DNA from: Flavobacterium sp. Root186
GTDB lineage: Bacteria > Bacteroidota > Bacteroidia > Flavobacteriales > Flavobacteriaceae
Length of the DNA: 64,000 nt
Reading direction: 5' to 3'
Assembly (NCBI RefSeq): GCF_001428525.1
Contig: NZ_LMHW01000010.1
Location: forward strand, 483,269-547,268
Shown: piece after piece, positions 61,115-64,000 of the stretch
Position numbering within the stretch: position 1 is the stretch's first letter
Layout: each line of letters starts with the position of its first letter
Translations under genes and position numbers: made by a program
Notes under the pieces: model-generated
The model's input: only the letters and a program-made list of their open reading frames with translations
What the model was told of the DNA's origin: nothing
Database searches by the model: none

Positions 61115-61188
61115 GGTCTGAAAGTTTAAAAGTCAAAAGTTAAAAGTCACTTTATGACTTTCAACTTTAAGACTTTCGACTTTAAGAC
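61115..61188. repeat. AAAGTC-type heptamer hairpin between infC and rpmI
   Basis: Units AAAGTTTAAAAGTCAAAAGT then a mirrored TGACTTTCAACTTTAAGACT. A long imperfect stem could form in the mRNA; compare 60805. Confidence 0.6.
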
Positions 61189-61746
61189 TTATTTCTTTTT
61201 CTTCGGAGCAATGAACATAATCATTCTCTTTCCTTCAAGAACCGGCATAGCTTCAACTTTACCATGTTCTTCTAAATCTGTTGCCAAACGCAGAAGCAAA
61301 ATCTGCCCTTGATCTTTATAGATGATTGAACGTCCTTTAAAGAAAACAAATGCTTTTAATTTAGCTCCCTCTTTTAAGAACTTCTCAGCATTTTTTCTTT
61401 TAAATTCATAATCATGCTCATCTGTTTGAGGACCAAAACGAATCTCTTTTACTACAACTTGAGATGATTTAGCTTTTAATGCCTTATCACGCTTCTTTTG
61501 TTCGTAAACAAATTTCTTGTAATCCATGATTTTACAAACCGGCGGCTCAGCATTTGGTGAAATTTCAACCAAGTCTAATTCAAACTGATCTGCTAGACGT
61601 AAAGCTTCTGCAAGCTTAAATACACCTGGTTCGATGTTCTCGCCTACTAACCTTACTTCTTGTACACCACGAATATTGTTGTTTATTCTGTGTGCGTCTT
61701 TTTTTTCTACTCGAGGTTGAAAACCTCTGTTACTTTTTATTGCTAT
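61189..61746 (-). CDS. infC: translation initiation factor IF-3, non-standard AUA start
   Basis: About 185 residues if started at ATA 61746. The frame from the in-frame TAG (61755-61753) contains no ATG, GTG or TTG until deep inside the N-domain, yet the IF-3 sequence is continuous: [55 protein letters not shown], then the C-domain with [17 protein letters not shown] and [11 protein letters not shown]. So translation must begin at an AUA (61746 or 61740). IF-3 blocks initiation at non-standard starts, and E. coli infC begins with AUU for this reason. It lies 16 bases after thrS. A shorter TTG-initiated form would lack the N-domain and is rejected. Confidence 0.88.
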   Translation of the reverse strand: MAIKSNRGFQPRVEKKDAHRINNNIRGVQEVRLVGENIEPGVFKLAEALRLADQFELDLVEISPNAEPPVCKIMDYKKFVYEQKKRDKALKAKSSQVVVKEIRFGPQTDEHDYEFKRKNAEKFLKEGAKLKAFVFFKGRSIIYKDQGQILLLRLATDLEEHGKVEAMPVLEGKRMIMFIAPKKKK

Positions 61747-61762
61747 GACTTTCTAATTTAAG

Positions 61763-63709
61763 TTAAACTGTAAATACTTTTAATGTCTTTTTTATTTCTT
61801 CGTCTACAATCGAAGCAAATTCTTCGATAGAAACTGTGATATTACCTTTTCCTTCTTGGCCGTGGCGACGAATAGAAATTGTTCCGTTTTTCTCTTCCTC
61901 CTCACCAACGATAAGCATAAATGGAATTTTTTGCATTTCTGCATCTCTAATTTTCTTACCGATAGTTTCATTTCGGTTGTCAATTAGGGCGCGAATTTCG
62001 TGATTTTCTAGCAAATCTAAAACTTTTTTAGCATAATTTTCGTATTTCTCGCTCAAAGACAATATAATAGCTTGCTCAGGCATTAACCAAAGTGGGAAAT
62101 TTCCTGCGGTATGCTCTAGTAAAATTGCTATAAAACGTTCCATAGATCCAAAAGGAGCTCTGTGAATCATAACCGGGCGATGTAATTCATTATCAGCACC
62201 TTTGTATGTCAAATCAAAACGCTCAGGAAGGTTGTAATCAACCTGAATTGTTCCTAACTGCCATTGTCTTCCCAAAGCATCCTTAACCATAAAGTCAAGC
62301 TTAGGTCCGTAAAATGCAGCTTCACCATATTCAACAACTGTATTTAAACCTTTGTCAGCTGCAGCGTTGATAATCGCATTTTCCGCTTTCTCCCAGTTTT
62401 CATCAGTACCAATATACTTTTCTCTGTTTTCCTGATCTCTCAATGAAATTTGAGCAGTAAAGTTTTCAAAACCTAATGAACCAAATACATATAGTACAAG
62501 GTCAATTACTTTTTTAAACTCTTCGTCCAGTTGTTCTGGAGTACAGAAAATATGCGCATCATCCTGAGTAAAACCTCTAACCCGAGTTAAACCATGTAAT
62601 TCACCAGATTGTTCATATCTATAAACAGTACCAAATTCAGCATAACGTTTTGGTAAATCTTTATAGGACCAAGGTCTCACATTGTAAATCTCGCAGTGAT
62701 GAGGACAGTTCATAGGTTTCAATAAAAACTCTTCCCCCTCAGCAGGAGTATGTATCGGCTGAAAACTATCAGCGCCATATTTAGCATAATGACCAGAAGT
62801 TACATAAAGCTCTTTTTGGCCAATATGCGGACTCACAACTTGCTCGTAACCTGCTTTCTTTTGAGCTTTCTTTAAAAATTGCTCTAAACGCTCTCTAAGC
62901 GCAGCTCCTTTCGGTAGCCATAAAGGTAAGCCTTGACCCACTTTTTGAGAGAAAGCAAACAATTCAAGTTCCTTTCCTAATTTACGGTGATCACGACGTT
63001 TTGCTTCTTCAAGAAGTTCAAGATATTCAGTTAAATCTTTTTGTTTAGGGAAAGAAGTTCCGTAAACACGAGTTAACTGTTTGTTTTTTTCATCTCCTCT
63101 CCAGTAAGCACCAGCAACGCTCATGATTTTCATAGCTTTGATGATTCCAGTATTCGGAATATGACCTCCACGACATAAATCAGTAAAAGTAGAGTGATCG
63201 CAAAAGGTAATAGTACCGTCTTCAAGATTAGAAATCAATTCAGTCTTGTAAACATTGTCTTTATACATTTCTAATGCATCAGCTTTACTAACCGGACGCA
63301 TTTTGAATTCGTGTTTTTCTCTTGAAATCTCAAGAACACGATCTTCGATCTTTTTAAAATCAGCCTCAGAGATTTTTTGGTCTTCAAAATCCACATCATA
63401 GTAAAACCCATTAGCAATAGCAGGTCCAAGAGTTAATTTAATTCCAGGGTACAATTCCTCAAGAGCTTGCGCCATTACGTGAGAAGTCGAATGCCAGAAA
63501 GCTTTTTTGCCTTCAGCATCATTCCAGGTATATAATATAAGATTACCATCGGTCGTTAATGGGGTCTCGGTTTCAATAGTTGTACCATTAAAAGATGCAG
63601 AAATCACATTTCGTGCAAAACCTTCGCTAATGTTTTTAGCGACCTCCATTGGAGTTACGCCTTGAGCGAACTCTCTAATTGACCCATCGGGTAAAGTAAT
63701 CTTGATCAT
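61763..63709 (-). CDS. thrS: threonyl-tRNA synthetase
   Basis: 648 residues, normal length, class II synthetase charging tRNA-Thr. The TGS domain ([20 protein letters not shown]) is followed by the editing domain with [14 protein letters not shown] and CxxH-type zinc editing residues, then the core: [13 protein letters not shown] (Zn Cys), [14 protein letters not shown] (motif 2 region), FYGPKLDF, and [18 protein letters not shown] (motif 3). The anticodon-binding domain ends the protein. First gene of the translation operon, with a good promoter at 63730 and a repeat-rich leader before it. Confidence 0.97.
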   Translation of the reverse strand: MIKITLPDGSIREFAQGVTPMEVAKNISEGFARNVISASFNGTTIETETPLTTDGNLILYTWNDAEGKKAFWHSTSHVMAQALEELYPGIKLTLGPAIANGFYYDVDFEDQKISEADFKKIEDRVLEISREKHEFKMRPVSKADALEMYKDNVYKTELISNLEDGTITFCDHSTFTDLCRGGHIPNTGIIKAMKIMSVAGAYWRGDEKNKQLTRVYGTSFPKQKDLTEYLELLEEAKRRDHRKLGKELELFAFSQKVGQGLPLWLPKGAALRERLEQFLKKAQKKAGYEQVVSPHIGQKELYVTSGHYAKYGADSFQPIHTPAEGEEFLLKPMNCPHHCEIYNVRPWSYKDLPKRYAEFGTVYRYEQSGELHGLTRVRGFTQDDAHIFCTPEQLDEEFKKVIDLVLYVFGSLGFENFTAQISLRDQENREKYIGTDENWEKAENAIINAAADKGLNTVVEYGEAAFYGPKLDFMVKDALGRQWQLGTIQVDYNLPERFDLTYKGADNELHRPVMIHRAPFGSMERFIAILLEHTAGNFPLWLMPEQAIILSLSEKYENYAKKVLDLLENHEIRALIDNRNETIGKKIRDAEMQKIPFMLIVGEEEEKNGTISIRRHGQEGKGNITVSIEEFASIVDEEIKKTLKVFTV

Positions 63710-63729
63710 TGTTTATAATTTTGTGAATG

Positions 63730-63760
63730 CAAATATAAGTGATTACAAAAATACATACAA
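63730..63760 (-). promoter_or_regulatory. candidate promoter of the thrS-infC-rpmI-rplT operon
   Basis: Minus-strand TTG (63760-63758), 20-base spacer, TATATTTG (63737-63730). Same spacing as the transketolase promoter. The -7 box ends 20 bases before the thrS ATG. Confidence 0.65.
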
Positions 63761-63860
63761 TATATATATGTAGAAGATTGCTATTATATAATAAGTAGAA
63801 CATTACACTATATATATAAGTAGAAAACGCTACTATAATATATAAGAGTAAAAAAATCAT
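63761..63860. repeat. degenerate 25-bp tandem repeat upstream of thrS
   Basis: GTAGAA recurs at 63770, 63795 and 63820 (exactly 25 bases apart), each in an AT-alternating context such as ATATAAGTAGAA; a fourth, more divergent unit starts about 63842. It lies just upstream of the putative promoter. Confidence 0.7.
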
Positions 63861-64000
63861 AAGGCTTGAGTGAAACGATTGTGTTATAACTAACGATTCT
63901 GTGGGCTGCGCGAAGTCGAAGTCTTTAGCGGGTAGTTTTTTGGAATTTGTACTTTCATAATTGTAATTTTCAGGAGCTTAATCCCGCTATCCGCTTCAAT
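63861..64000. repeat. start of an interspersed element, cut by the window edge
   Basis: CGAAGTCGAAGTC (63914-63926) and GCTATCCGCT (63986-63995), the latter the reverse complement of AGCGGATAGC in the element at 44661. GGAGCTTAATCCCGCTATCC is a phrase I associate with flavobacterial intergenic repeats. The end is outside the window. Confidence 0.5.

Noticed and set aside
61189..61572. 127-residue TTG-started IF-3
   Set aside because: It would lack the conserved N-terminal domain, which is encoded intact just upstream in the same frame.
63675..63860. 61-codon minus-strand ORF before thrS
   Set aside because: Encoded by the AT-rich 25-bp repeats and overlaps the thrS start and promoter.
1..64000. 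CRISPR arrays, prophage or insertion sequences
   Set aside because: No spaced direct repeats of CRISPR type, no cas, capsid, integrase or transposase genes were found.

Overview
The window is AT-rich chromosomal DNA from a member of the Flavobacteriaceae, most probably Flavobacterium. Supporting signs are three secreted proteins with type IX secretion (T9SS) C-terminal sorting domains, a flavobacterial crtI-crtB-crtZ carotenoid cluster, promoter-like boxes fitting the Bacteroidota consensus TAnnTTTG, very weak Shine-Dalgarno sequences, CotH, PrcB-like and NIPSNAP families, and intergenic repeats of a kind I associate with Flavobacterium. No phage, insertion sequence, transposase or CRISPR array is visible; most of the window looks like ordinary core and lifestyle genes.

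Layout. 1-4000: ABC ATPase, RNA-modification genes trmL and rluE-like, an SDR oxidoreductase. 4195-11732: a giant T9SS nuclease-like protein, MepB, an ECF sigma factor overlapping a transmembrane/beta-barrel partner with 33-residue repeats, a PrcB-like lipoprotein. 11905-18255: rmuC, thioesterase, VOC protein, YceI, an epimerase, and a TetR-AarF/ABC1 kinase operon. 18449-24221: a light-response cluster read leftward (CarH-like MerR regulator, crtI, crtB, crtZ, SRPBCC protein, photolyase). 24293-35015: Kir-type K+ channel, CotH/T9SS protein, TPR protein, methyltransferase-like membrane protein, then a LytS/LytTR two-component system followed by a T9SS leucine-rich-repeat protein. 35082-40990: NIPSNAP/HxlR pair, a protein whose C-terminal half resembles the ZipA FtsZ-binding domain, three tRNAs, aroK, a phosphoribosyltransferase, an S4 RNA-binding protein, an FKBP lipoprotein. 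41067-50839: split transketolase, ChbG-like deacetylase, tgt, an LptF/G permease, EamA transporter, accA, dnaB. 51028-55324: an uncharacterised locus of related proteins ending in a YDG/YDF...PP motif, a seven-TM protein and a DesK-type kinase with a LuxR-type regulator. 55668-64000: an unknown exported protein, an EEP hydrolase, another response regulator, AhpD-like and Crp/Fnr proteins, and the translation operon thrS-infC-rpmI-rplT.

How genes work together. The carotenoid genes, photolyase and CarH-like regulator suggest light-controlled photoprotection. Two TCS loci sit beside exported or membrane proteins that could be their outputs or inputs. The thrS-infC-rpmI-rplT set is the classical translation operon; infC here has no standard start codon and must use an AUA-type start, as in bacteria where IF-3 controls its own synthesis.

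Best candidates for something new: the 51028-55324 locus, with a small repeat domain present singly, duplicated as a lipoprotein, and in a third copy whose export signal is frameshifted away; the ZipA-like protein; the CarH-type B12 light sensor; a Tgt lacking its zinc cysteines; and an approximately 150-bp nested palindromic repeat at 14324.
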